From NCBI GenBank assembly GCA_032250805.1, contig JAVVEM010000006.1:48778-112777 (forward strand): a stretch of 64,000 nucleotides of DNA. Direction: 5' to 3'. A program made the translations under genes and the position numbers. The notes beneath the pieces were generated by a model. That model had not been told where the DNA came from. It saw only the letters and a list, made by a program, of their open reading frames with translations, and ran no database searches. How positions within the stretch are numbered: the stretch's first letter is position 1; every line of letters begins with the position of its first letter. The stretch comes from B18-G4 sp032250805 (GTDB taxonomy: Bacteria; Bacteroidota; Bacteroidia; Bacteroidales; B18-G4). This document shows positions 1 through 8,490 of this stretch, piece by piece.

Positions 1-2196
1 GAATAAATTATTCACATGAAAAGATATCTTTGAAGAAGGACTGATCTGCCATCCAAGCCGAAGATCGAATAGTATTGCGCCCTGGTTGTTTTCCTGCCGG
101 TATTGTTTTAGGCCGGGGAAAAAATACTGGCCAAAGATGGCTTCTTCAAAAGCCGGATCGATTCTTTCTATAAAGCTCCGGTACTGAGCATTAATGCCAG
201 CATCCCATAGCTTGTAGGTGAGTGCAATATCCCCTTTTGCACTATGACGGTAGCGGTATTTAAGGATTTGATCAGTGCCTGAATTATCATTCGACAGGTC
301 GAGGGGATTCATATAAGTGTACCCTCCGGTGAAGGCCGTCAGGAATTGCCCGATAGTCCCGTTCAGGTTAATTGTGAGCTCGGCCCCGTTTATTCTTGCT
401 TTTCCGGTATTCAGCGATTTAAAACCAAGATCATCGATACCTGCTGTTTGGTTCGGAGGAACGTAGACATCGAAAACAAATTCAATCATGTTGTCATATT
501 CCATCCAGAATCCGGCCACATCAACGAATCCGCTCCATTCATTGAAAACAAAACCCTGCTTAACGCCTATTTCGGCGCTCCAGCCGGTTTCCGGTTTCAG
601 GTTTTCATTGGGAAATATCTTCAATCCGCCAAGATCTGTTGAAGTGTACTTCTCGGCCATCGACGGATAGCGATAACCCTGCCCATAGGATGCCCTGAAA
701 AAAGTTAGTTTGGCCGCCTTATAATTTATGCCTGTCCTGAATACCGGCCTGGATTCATCATCACTTTTATCGAGCGTATATCTTTCCCAGCGTAAACCAA
801 GGCTGAACGAAAGACGGTTAAAGAACATATGATCGAGTTGTGCATAAAGCGCCTGGGTTGATCCGTAGTGGTTGCCATAAAGTTGTGTGGTTCCCTTTGT
901 ATATGACATTACGGCTCCGGCAGACAGGTTCAGGTGTTTAAAAAACTTTATCTGATACTGGTATTCACCATAATACTGGTCAGCAGTGTTGTTTTTGTCG
1001 GGATTGTCGTCAAATTCATTGCTAACCCTGTAATACCTGGTTTTAAGGCTGTGTTTCCCCCCGGTTTTGTCATAACAGGCCAGATGAGGATCAATGTTCA
1101 GCCGGACACCATGCATGGGTGTAATCGCCTGGGGATTTTGCATATATGCCCCTGAATCGGCATCTTTCCAGATAAGGAAATCTGTAAATGACTGGATCTG
1201 GAAATTACTGTTGAGCCCCAGCGTTAACCTGTCTGCATTTTTCGGGTTGAACCGGAAACCGGCATCTAACCTTATTGAACGCATATCATTTTCCTCCCGG
1301 TATCCTTCATCGTAAAATACATTCCCTCCGAGCATAACATCAAATTGTCCGGCTTTCCTGAGGTGGCTGAATTTGAAATTTCCCAGCAATGGGTTATGAT
1401 CCCAAAACCAGGCCATTTCTTCCCTTCCGGGTTTCATATAAATACCTGCTGATAATTCTACCTTCGTTGAAGGCGCAATTCCGGGCGAAGCGCTGATCAG
1501 GTTGATCACACCATTCAGAGCGGAGGAGCCATACAAGGCCGAAGAAGCACCCTTGATAATCTCAATATTTTTGATATTTTCAACGGGCAAAGCATTCCAT
1601 TTTACATCGCCCACTCCTCCGCTCAGGATTGGCAAACCATCCATAAGCACCAGTACCCTGCTTCCCGCCCCGTAAGTGTAGCCGCTGCCACCCCTGATAT
1701 TGGCCTGGCCGTCGATAATGTCAACTCCCTGGACCATGCTGATGGTTTGATCAAGATAGCGTGTATTCACAGATTCGATGAATGCTGCAGGAATCACTTC
1801 CATCGATACGGTAACATCAGAAAGCCTTTGCTGGTAGCGCGAAGCAGTGACAACCGCTGCATTTAATTCGATGCTCAGCGGCGATAAGGCAATATTCATG
1901 ATCAATGTTTCTTTTCCATCAACATGAATTTCAACTTCATGGTCCTTATAGCCAATGTATTTGAACCTGAGCAGGTATTTCCCCTCCCTGAGTGGCATCT
2001 CAAAAAACCCATCTTTATCCGTTGTTCCGCCGGTATTTGTATCAGCAATAATATTAACCCCGGGAAGGCTTTCGCCCGTTACCTTTTCAGTAACCCTACC
2101 CTTCAGCGTACTATGTTGCGCACACAGCATGCCTGATAAGATCGTGAACGAAATCAGCGGCACAAACAACTTCAGAATACGACCAATCTGTTTCAT
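1..2196 (-). CDS. TonB-dependent outer-membrane receptor (3' end beyond window)
   Basis: Read from the ATG at 2196 the frame stays open to the window edge (732 codons), so the end of the barrel is missing. Residues 1-27 form a signal peptide ending in LCAQ. A carboxypeptidase-regulatory-like domain follows (about 30-110, GRVTEKVTGESLPGVNI). The plug domain comes next (about 115-230), with NIRGGSG, LVLMDGLPI and IKGASSALYGSSALNGVIN. The rest is beta-barrel, including the typical YRYPSMAEKY strand. Such receptors import ligands across the outer membrane using TonB energy. No SusD partner is seen inside the window. It lies 70 bp downstream of the DUF1080/oxidoreductase operon on the same strand, so it may import that pathway's substrate or product, but the plug alone does not show the ligand (iron chelate, cobalamin or sugar). 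Confidence 0.9.
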   Translation of the reverse strand, partial: MKQIGRILKLFVPLISFTILSGMLCAQHSTLKGRVTEKVTGESLPGVNIIADTNTGGTTDKDGFFEMPLREGKYLLRFKYIGYKDHEVEIHVDGKETLIMNIALSPLSIELNAAVVTASRYQQRLSDVTVSMEVIPAAFIESVNTRYLDQTISMVQGVDIIDGQANIRGGSGYTYGAGSRVLVLMDGLPILSGGVGDVKWNALPVENIKNIEIIKGASSALYGSSALNGVINLISASPGIAPSTKVELSAGIYMKPGREEMAWFWDHNPLLGNFKFSHLRKAGQFDVMLGGNVFYDEGYREENDMRSIRLDAGFRFNPKNADRLTLGLNSNFQIQSFTDFLIWKDADSGAYMQNPQAITPMHGVRLNIDPHLACYDKTGGKHSLKTRYYRVSNEFDDNPDKNNTADQYYGEYQYQIKFFKHLNLSAGAVMSYTKGTTQLYGNHYGSTQALYAQLDHMFFNRLSFSLGLRWERYTLDKSDDESRPVFRTGINYKAAKLTFFRASYGQGYRYPSMAEKYTSTDLGGLKIFPNENLKPETGWSAEIGVKQGFVFNEWSGFVDVAGFWMEYDNMIEFVFDVYVPPNQTAGIDDLGFKSLNTGKARINGAELTINLNGTIGQFLTAFTGGYTYMNPLDLSNDNSGTDQILKYRYRHSAKGDIALTYKLWDAGINAQYRSFIERIDPAFEEAIFGQYFFPGLKQYRQENNQGAILFDLRLGWQISPSSKISFHVNNLF

Positions 2197-2247
2197 TGAT
2201 AATATATTACAGGCCGGGTGAGGATCAGTATATATCAGTGTTTTCAG

Positions 2248-2262
2248 ACAAGCGGAGCTTGT
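2248..2262 (-). other. small hairpin between DUF1080 gene and receptor gene
   Basis: A 6-bp inverted repeat (ACAAGC/GCTTGT, 3-nt loop) sits just after the DUF1080 stop codon. It lacks a T-tract, so it could be a weak attenuator, an RNA-stabilising hairpin or chance. Confidence 0.25.
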
Positions 2263-2266
2263 TTTG

Positions 2267-3049
2267 CTAAAGCTCTCTTATCTTAATATTCCTGAACCAC
2301 ACATCATCGCCGTGATCCTGCAGCACGATATATCCTTCAGAAGCGGGATCCATAAAATGTTCATAATCCTTAAACTTGCTGTTGGCCACCATTTCTTTCC
2401 AGTCGTCGGTCCACAGGTGGTATTCCAGCACATTTTCGCTGTTCATGCTGTGCACCACGGTACCTTTATAAACCATTACTTTGGCGTGGTTCCATTGGCC
2501 TGCCGGGTTAACGGCTTCGGGCTTGCCGGGGATCAGGTCATACAGTGCGCCTGCAGCCCTGTTTCCATCCACACCGAGTTTTGCATCGGGGTGTCTTTCA
2601 TTGTCGAGGATCTGCATTTCGGGAGCACTTTTCCATACCGGCTCGCCCGGAATTTCCTGTGCCAGGTAAAAAATACCACTATTGCCACCTTCCGAAACTT
2701 TCCATTCGAGCGAGAGTTCAAAATTGCTGAATTTGCGGTCGAAGAGAATATCACCGCCGCCGCCTGCTTCTCCGCGGCCCGAGCCAATTACATGCAGGGT
2801 GCCGTCAACAACTTCCCAGCCATTTTCGGGAAATGTTTCGCCATTGTACGAACGCCACCCATCAGGAGTGAGACCGTTAAACATAAGGATCCATCCTTCT
2901 TCAAGTTCTTGCTTGCTGAGGGTGTTGGGTTTTTGAACGGTTTCGGTGAAGCTAACTTCCTGCCCGGCTTCCTGATCTTGTTTTGTTTGCATATTGCAGC
3001 CTGTAGCCATTAGGGTGATAAACAGGCTTAAGAAAATTATCCGTTTCAT
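2267..3049 (-). CDS. DUF1080 (3-keto-disaccharide hydrolase family) lipoprotein
   Basis: 260 residues. The signal peptide ends in a lipobox (LMATGC, Cys18), so the protein is predicted to be a lipoprotein. The rest is one DUF1080 beta-sandwich domain (about 45-260) with the family signatures LMFNGLTPDGW, EWKVSEGGNSGIFY, PEMQILDNERHPDA, GQWNHAKV and a closing LQDHGDDVWFRNIKIREL. Members of this family act on 3-keto glycosides, cleaving the glycosidic bond after C3 oxidation. It is the last gene of the minus-strand operon and lies 27 bp after a twin-arginine Gfo/Idh/MocA oxidoreductase gene, which fits a coupled oxidation-then-cleavage role. The exact substrate cannot be read from the sequence. 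Confidence 0.88.
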   Translation of the reverse strand: MKRIIFLSLFITLMATGCNMQTKQDQEAGQEVSFTETVQKPNTLSKQELEEGWILMFNGLTPDGWRSYNGETFPENGWEVVDGTLHVIGSGRGEAGGGGDILFDRKFSNFELSLEWKVSEGGNSGIFYLAQEIPGEPVWKSAPEMQILDNERHPDAKLGVDGNRAAGALYDLIPGKPEAVNPAGQWNHAKVMVYKGTVVHSMNSENVLEYHLWTDDWKEMVANSKFKDYEHFMDPASEGYIVLQDHGDDVWFRNIKIREL

Positions 3050-3076
3050 GGTTTTTGTTTTTTTAAATAATGAGTA

Positions 3077-4564
3077 TTACAGTTTCCAGCCTTCCCTGTA
3101 GGTATGCCTGATGTATTCTTCGGCTGCGGGTTTGGCTTTGATGGTTGCATACTGGGTATCGAAGTGCGGGTGGCCGTTAATCACGGTAAACTTGTCGGTG
3201 GTTACAACCCTGATCTCGTCGTCGTCACTGATATTTGTGATCCTCATGTTTTCTCCATCCCACTTAAGCCGGCGTTTGAGGTCTTGCAGGCGTATGGCCA
3301 GATTACCCATCACAACCACTTCATTCATTGGCCCCGAGTATGCAAAGTTTGAACTGCATTCCACCCTGCTTTCCTTATCCTCTTTACAGGCCCTGATCCA
3401 GTCTGCTTCATGGCCTCCCTGCATGGCTTTTTCAATTCTTCTCAGGCTGGGAGCGGGGCGTTTATATGATTTATCGAGTTCTTCGGGTAATAATTTTGGA
3501 TTTTGACCATAGGCTCCACAAATCAATTTTCCTTTTGTTCCGATAAACAGGCATCCGCCACTCCAGTCGCCCATGGGCTCGCCATCGGGGAGTTCGGCAG
3601 GGCGTGGGGGCAACAAGCCTCCGTCATACCAGCTTACCTTTACGGGTACGAGCTTTAGCTTTTCGTGTGTGCCCCTGTCGGGGAATTCATAATGTACGGC
3701 GGAGCCGATGGGTGCACTTTCGGTATTTACCTGCGTTGAGCTGCCGTAGAGGTATTCGGGATTTCCCAGCCTGAGGGCTTTGTAAACCGGATCGAAGATA
3801 TGGCATCCCATATCACCCAGTGCACCCGTACCAAAGTCCCACCAGGCACGCCAGTTCCATGGATGGTAAACCGGGTTGTAGGGGCGCCAGGGAGCGGGTC
3901 CGATAAACAGATCCCAGTCGAGCGTGGGAGGTATGGATGGTGTTTCGGCTGGTCGCTCCAGACCCTGCGGCCAGATCGGCCGGTTGGTCCAGGCATACGC
4001 TTCTTTTACTTCACCGATTGCTCCGTCCCAAAGCCATTCGCATATCTGCCTGATGCCTTCACCTGAATTGCCCTGGTTGCCCATCTGGGTAGCAACACCG
4101 GTTTCCTTAGCCAGTTTGGTAAGCATCCTTGATTCATAAATGGAGTGGGCAAGCGGTTTCTGAAGATAAACATGTTTCCCCATTTTCATGGCATGGGAGG
4201 CCGCGACGGCATGGGTATGGTCGGGTGTAGCGATAACAACGGCATCAATATCATCGCCCATATCATCAAACATTTTACGATAGTCTTTGAATTTTTTTGC
4301 ATCCGGGTATTTTTCGAATAAAGCCGATGAATAATCCCAGTCGACATCGCAAAGGGCAACGATATTCTGGCTGTTACAATTATTGATGTTGGTACCACCA
4401 ACGCCACCAATACCTATTCCTGCAATATTGAGCTTATCGCTGGGGGCCAGGTGTCCCAGCCCACCGATCACATGGCTGGGCAGGATGGTAATGCCTGCTG
4501 TGGCCAGGGATACATTGCCGATGAACTTTCTTCGGCTTATGCCATTCTTCTTATTTTTTTCCAT
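3077..4564 (-). CDS. Gfo/Idh/MocA oxidoreductase with twin-arginine leader
   Basis: 495 residues. The N-terminus carries a twin-arginine type signal (SRRKF at about 10-14) followed by a hydrophobic stretch, predicting export of a folded, cofactor-loaded enzyme. The Rossmann motif GIGIGGVGG lies near residue 50, then VVIATPDHTH and the catalytic-loop lysine in YLQKPLAH, where the usual EKP has become QKP. The C-terminal domain has the family motif GDMGCHIFD. Enzymes of this class oxidise or reduce sugars with bound NAD(P), often at C3 in clusters with DUF1080. It is separated by 17 bp from the upstream oxidoreductase gene and by 27 bp from the downstream DUF1080 gene. Confidence 0.9.
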   Translation of the reverse strand: MEKNKKNGISRRKFIGNVSLATAGITILPSHVIGGLGHLAPSDKLNIAGIGIGGVGGTNINNCNSQNIVALCDVDWDYSSALFEKYPDAKKFKDYRKMFDDMGDDIDAVVIATPDHTHAVAASHAMKMGKHVYLQKPLAHSIYESRMLTKLAKETGVATQMGNQGNSGEGIRQICEWLWDGAIGEVKEAYAWTNRPIWPQGLERPAETPSIPPTLDWDLFIGPAPWRPYNPVYHPWNWRAWWDFGTGALGDMGCHIFDPVYKALRLGNPEYLYGSSTQVNTESAPIGSAVHYEFPDRGTHEKLKLVPVKVSWYDGGLLPPRPAELPDGEPMGDWSGGCLFIGTKGKLICGAYGQNPKLLPEELDKSYKRPAPSLRRIEKAMQGGHEADWIRACKEDKESRVECSSNFAYSGPMNEVVVMGNLAIRLQDLKRRLKWDGENMRITNISDDDEIRVVTTDKFTVINGHPHFDTQYATIKAKPAAEEYIRHTYREGWKL

Positions 4565-4581
4565 AATTCGGGGTTTATTGC

Positions 4582-5634
4582 TTATTGTTTGATTTTGATG
4601 AATTGATTTTTCTGCTTGCTTTCAAATGATTTTTCAATGATAAAGATAACATCTCTTGCCTGAAAAGGCAATACCGGCATGGGTTTGTTTTTTCTGAGGC
4701 AGGCATAAACGCCATCATAAAAATCCATATAATTGCCGTTTTCGGTCGGGATCCTTGTTATATCAAAGGGTGGAGCCTGTCCTTGCTCCAGCGTTCCCCA
4801 ATTTACCGGGTCCTCTTTACCAAAATCATGTGATGATGGCATTTCACCGGCTTTGAGGCGGGCTTCCTGGGAATCGATACCCGGCTTGGAATATTTGCCA
4901 TGGCTGCCCCTGATCACATAACGCGGCCCCGGATCTTTAACCAGCATTCCGGCCCGCAAAACAACTGTTTTGTCAGCATAAGCCAACTGCAGATGAAAAG
5001 CATCATCAACCCTGCTCCCTTTCCGCTCCTTACGAATTTCTGCTTTGACCGCATCGGGCAAACCAAAAAGAACTAGGGCCTGGTCGATCAGATGTGACCC
5101 CAGGTCATATAAAATGCCTCCTCCCGGGATATCTTCATTGCGCCATGCTCCGGCCTTCAGTTCAGGATTGTAGCGGTCGAAATGTGCTTCATAATAACTG
5201 ATTTGGCCAAAAACCCCCTGACTGATCAAATTTTTTATGGTAAGAAAATCACCATCCCAGCGCCTGTTATGGTAGACAAAGATCTTTTTTCCCAGCTTTT
5301 CCGACAGGCTGATCAACTTGTCGGCTTCGGCACTTGTCGGGGTAAATGGTTTTTCGATCACGACATGCTTGCCTGCCGAGAGGCATTCAACTGCCATCGG
5401 ATAATGCTGTGTATTGGGAGTGGCAATGATAATGAGTTCAATTTTATTATTATCCAGGAGTTCACGGTAATCCTTAACCACCGAAACAGCCGGATAAATT
5501 TCTTTTGAATGGCTGCGATGCCGTTCAACAACAACCGACAATTCAAAGCCCGGATGTGTATGGATAAAGGGGGCATGAAATACTTTTCCCGAGAGGCCAA
5601 ACCCGATTATTCCTGTATGGATTTTGTTTTCCAT
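4582..5634 (-). CDS. Cytoplasmic Gfo/Idh/MocA oxidoreductase
   Basis: 350 residues, no signal peptide, so predicted cytoplasmic, unlike its two relatives in the operon. The NAD(P)-binding motif GIIGFGLSGKVFHAPF is at the N-terminus. IIIATPNTQHYPMA and the catalytic EKP (VVIEKPF) follow, then GGGILYDLGSHLIDQ in the C-terminal domain. The length is usual for the family. Its ATG shares one base with the stop codon of the upstream sugar isomerase-like gene (TAATG), so the two are probably translationally coupled. A likely role is reduction of a keto-sugar product after uptake, regenerating a normal sugar. This is inference from the context. Confidence 0.9.
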   Translation of the reverse strand: MENKIHTGIIGFGLSGKVFHAPFIHTHPGFELSVVVERHRSHSKEIYPAVSVVKDYRELLDNNKIELIIIATPNTQHYPMAVECLSAGKHVVIEKPFTPTSAEADKLISLSEKLGKKIFVYHNRRWDGDFLTIKNLISQGVFGQISYYEAHFDRYNPELKAGAWRNEDIPGGGILYDLGSHLIDQALVLFGLPDAVKAEIRKERKGSRVDDAFHLQLAYADKTVVLRAGMLVKDPGPRYVIRGSHGKYSKPGIDSQEARLKAGEMPSSHDFGKEDPVNWGTLEQGQAPPFDITRIPTENGNYMDFYDGVYACLRKNKPMPVLPFQARDVIFIIEKSFESKQKNQFIKIKQ

Positions 5635-6479
5635 TAAATATTGTTATTCAGAAAATTAAAGCTTTTTTTCAGACTTTCAAAACCATCTCCCTCTATTTCA
5701 TCCTGTTCAACAAAAAATTCTTTCATTCCCGAAACCGATGCGTATTCAAAAAGGGTTTTATAATCAATCACCCCACTCCCCACTTCAGTCATTTTTTTTG
5801 ACTTTCCTGCGGCCATATCCTTTACATGCCATAGTGCAAAGCGTCCGGGATATTTTTCGAAAAGGGCAATGGGATCCTTGCCGGCATACACGATCCAGTA
5901 GAGATCAATTTGCATGAATACATATGCGGGATCGGTTGATTCAAGGAGGAGATCATACGGAATCTTCCCTTCAATGGGATAAAATTCAAAATCATGGTTG
6001 TGGTATCCGAAGTTGAGATCGTTCTCCCTGCATATCATGCCAATCGTATTGAATTTTTCGGCCAGGGTTTTATAGTTGTCAATTGTTGTGCGTTCTTCAG
6101 TGCCGATCCAGGGCCATACGATGTAGGGTATACCTGCCTCTCTGTGAGCATTTACTGCCACAGCTATTTCCGAATCCTTAAATGTCGCGTGGGAACTGAT
6201 CGCTTTCATTCCGTATTTTTCAACCAGTTTTCTGAAATCAGCAGGCTTAAGGCCATAAAACATTCCATTACTGTAACTGGCTGCCTCAACATTTTTATAG
6301 CCGATAGCAGCAATTTTTTCAAGGCTTCCTTCAAGGTCTTGTGCTATTTCGTCGCGCAAACTATAGAGTTGAAGGCCAATGTGTTTTTTTGATGATATGC
6401 CGGCAAGTACAAACTCAGGCATAAGCATACCGGCCATTATACCGGCAGATGTTGTTTGAATAAATTTCCTTCGCTCCAT
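5634..6479 (-). CDS. Sugar phosphate isomerase/epimerase family TIM-barrel protein, exported
   Basis: 281 residues when started at the ATG at 6479. An upstream ATG at 6521 in the same frame would overlap the preceding gene by 26 bp. The 6479 start is preferred because it puts the twin-arginine-like leader (MERRKFIQ) at the very N-terminus. The body is an AP-endonuclease-2/xylose-isomerase-like barrel with metal-site segments SSHATFKD, GYHNHDFEF, MQIDLYWIVYAGKD, LWHVKDM and FFVEQDEIEG. In related gut-Bacteroides clusters such proteins act beside DUF1080 and Gfo/Idh/MocA enzymes, where hydration or isomerisation of the keto-sugar intermediate is proposed. The export signal argues that it works together with the exported oxidoreductases. 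Confidence 0.85.
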   Translation of the reverse strand: MERRKFIQTTSAGIMAGMLMPEFVLAGISSKKHIGLQLYSLRDEIAQDLEGSLEKIAAIGYKNVEAASYSNGMFYGLKPADFRKLVEKYGMKAISSHATFKDSEIAVAVNAHREAGIPYIVWPWIGTEERTTIDNYKTLAEKFNTIGMICRENDLNFGYHNHDFEFYPIEGKIPYDLLLESTDPAYVFMQIDLYWIVYAGKDPIALFEKYPGRFALWHVKDMAAGKSKKMTEVGSGVIDYKTLFEYASVSGMKEFFVEQDEIEGDGFESLKKSFNFLNNNI

Positions 6480-6495
6480 TTTTGACGATATAAAA

Positions 6496-8025
6496 TTAAA
6501 TGATCTTTTCATTTTCGGCATCCCAGAACACCTTGCGGTTTTCTTTCAGGGCGATCGTTCCCATATGGGCTGCCATCGCCTCTTCAAAGCCCTGGTCGAT
6601 ATTGCAAGCGGGTTGTCCGCCATTACGGATACAGTTAAGCCAGTCTTTGATGTGCAGATGTGTAGGGTCGACCCTCTTGCCACCGCGATATGTGTACAGA
6701 AGCCCCCGGCCGGCAAAATATTGTTCTGTCGGGGATGTAATTGCATCCACGTTTTTCATTCCGGGCGAATATATAAAGAGCGGAAGGTCGGGGTCGATGA
6801 TCCCCTCCCTGATCTTGTCGCTGTAGCGTGTCGACCTCCGGTCGGCTTTAATAACCAGGTCATTGCCCAGTTCCATGGAGGCATCATGCCCCATGATCAC
6901 ACGGCCCCGCTTGCGGTCATTGGCCAGGGTGGCGCTGTATACCATGCTCAGGTCTTTCCCGGGGTATTCATAAACCGTATGCAATACATCGGGCACTGTA
7001 CGTCCGTCCTTGAAAAAATATATGCCTCCGCTCGATATGGCCGAATGCGGTATGCCGAGCCCGAGTATCTGGTTCATGGCATCAAACTCATGGGTAAGCA
7101 GATCACCTGAAAGGCCGGTGCTGTAGTCCCACCAGCATCTCCACCTGAAAAATCGCTCCAGGCTGAACGGGTGATCGGGTGCCGGCCCGAGAAATTGTTT
7201 CCAGTCGATGGTTTGTTCATTTGCTTCTTCATGGATAGGATACACCCATGCGCCATTGGGATCGTTTCTGTTGGTGGTAACTTCGATAAGGGTGATCTTG
7301 CCCAGCAATCCCTTTTCAATGGCTTCACGGGCCTTAAAATAACTTTCGGTTTGCCTGCCCTGGTGGCCCAGCTGAAAGACAATATTATTTTCCTTAACGG
7401 CTTTCCTTACTTCGTAGGTTTCTTCAACGGTCCAGGTCATGGGTTTTTCGGCATATACATGCTTCCCTGCCCGGGCGGCGGCAATGGTCATGGGGCCATG
7501 CCAGTGATCAGGAGTGGCAATGATCACCGCGTCAATATCGTCGGCATGGATAAGATCGAGGTAGTTATTGTAGCGCCGGGGCAGGCTTCCCAAAGCGGCA
7601 CCCGCTCCTTCCCTGTTGATATTGGCTGCTGCCTCCTGTGCCATATTTCCATAGGGGTCAAAAATATCGCATACGCCATTAAGTTCCACATTCAGATCTT
7701 CCTGTTCAAGGAAATTCCTATAGCGGTTGTCGCTGGCATTTTCCGAAGCACCACGGATCCAATCGTCGATCAGCTCAGGGTGGGCAAAACCGGCTGCACG
7801 CGCCAGTTGCTTTCCCCTGATGCCATAACCGATCAAACCCAGCCGTATTTTTTTATCCATAGGGCCTGTTGCAGGCAGGTCGGGTGCGGTGGCTTTGAGC
7901 TTTATCTCTCCCTGTATATTGCGTTTAATGTATTTATCGTGCGTTTGTTTTTGCAGCCATGAATAGGCAAAAACACCCAATACGGGAACGGTGGCCAGGC
8001 CTTTTAGCAGATCTCTTCTCTTCAT
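6496..8025 (-). CDS. Gfo/Idh/MocA oxidoreductase with twin-arginine membrane leader
   Basis: 509 residues. The N-terminus KRRDLLKGLATVPVLGVFAY is a twin-arginine leader with no clear AxA cleavage site, so it may stay as a membrane anchor. The Rossmann motif GLIGYGIRGKQLA begins near residue 63. VVIATPDHWHGPM-type and catalytic YAEKPMTW segments follow (here VIIATPDHWHG), then SGDLLTHEFDAMNQ. The central insert is longer than in the 350-residue cytoplasmic enzyme. The ATG overlaps the stop of the DoxX gene by four bases (ATGA), indicating coupled translation with that membrane protein. The probable role is periplasmic sugar oxidation, and DoxX may serve as its membrane partner. That partnership is inferred. 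Confidence 0.88.
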   Translation of the reverse strand: MKRRDLLKGLATVPVLGVFAYSWLQKQTHDKYIKRNIQGEIKLKATAPDLPATGPMDKKIRLGLIGYGIRGKQLARAAGFAHPELIDDWIRGASENASDNRYRNFLEQEDLNVELNGVCDIFDPYGNMAQEAAANINREGAGAALGSLPRRYNNYLDLIHADDIDAVIIATPDHWHGPMTIAAARAGKHVYAEKPMTWTVEETYEVRKAVKENNIVFQLGHQGRQTESYFKAREAIEKGLLGKITLIEVTTNRNDPNGAWVYPIHEEANEQTIDWKQFLGPAPDHPFSLERFFRWRCWWDYSTGLSGDLLTHEFDAMNQILGLGIPHSAISSGGIYFFKDGRTVPDVLHTVYEYPGKDLSMVYSATLANDRKRGRVIMGHDASMELGNDLVIKADRRSTRYSDKIREGIIDPDLPLFIYSPGMKNVDAITSPTEQYFAGRGLLYTYRGGKRVDPTHLHIKDWLNCIRNGGQPACNIDQGFEEAMAAHMGTIALKENRKVFWDAENEKII

Positions 8026-8489
8026 TTTCTTTTAAAAATTAAACGGTCTATGCCAATATATTTGCTGCTTGGGAACACATAAAGTACTGCCATGGCAATT
8101 AATTCGATCAGTGTTTTATTTACCACCAGATAACTTCCTTCGGTGGGTACGGCATATCTGATTCCCACAAATGGGGGATGCGACAGATAATATAATGCCA
8201 GCAAAGCAATTCCGCTGATGATGGCAGGCCGGGCCAGCATGCCCAGTATAAGGCTCAGCCCGATCAGGATCAGGCCCCATATATTCAGCCAGTCGATGAT
8301 ATTTACTTTTGCCGGGTCCGAAGCCAGGCTGTGGAAGAAGTCCTTCATGAATCCTCCCGAATCAAGCAGAAAGCCCGCACTGCTCCAGTTGGGATTCAAT
8401 AATTTTGCCAACCCCTCGTAAAGAAAATGCCATCCAATGGCAAGCCTCAGGATCACCAGCCAGCCGATCTGCGCATTGCTGTATGTCAT
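8022..8489 (-). CDS. DoxX-like four-helix integral membrane protein
   Basis: 155 residues with four hydrophobic segments and the DoxX-type start 'ILRLAIGWHFLYEGLAKL', then GLILIGLSLILGML and a final helix ending in a basic tail. DoxX relatives include the small subunit of thiosulfate:quinone oxidoreductase. Many members have unknown roles near redox enzymes. Here the gene sits 1 bp after the double DUF1080 gene and overlaps the next oxidoreductase gene by 4 bp, so its product is probably made in step with that exported dehydrogenase. It could pass electrons from the bound nicotinamide cofactor to the quinone pool, but the sequence does not prove this. Confidence 0.82.
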   Translation of the reverse strand: MTYSNAQIGWLVILRLAIGWHFLYEGLAKLLNPNWSSAGFLLDSGGFMKDFFHSLASDPAKVNIIDWLNIWGLILIGLSLILGMLARPAIISGIALLALYYLSHPPFVGIRYAVPTEGSYLVVNKTLIELIAMAVLYVFPSSKYIGIDRLIFKRK

Positions 8490-8490
8490 C

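Noticed and set aside
2264..3013. 249-codon frame on the plus strand
   Set aside because: It is antisense to the DUF1080 gene, which has a lipobox and family motifs. The plus frame has no family features.
6480..6521. Upstream ATG for the sugar isomerase-like gene
   Set aside because: It overlaps the preceding gene and pushes the twin-arginine leader away from the N-terminus; 6479 is the better start.
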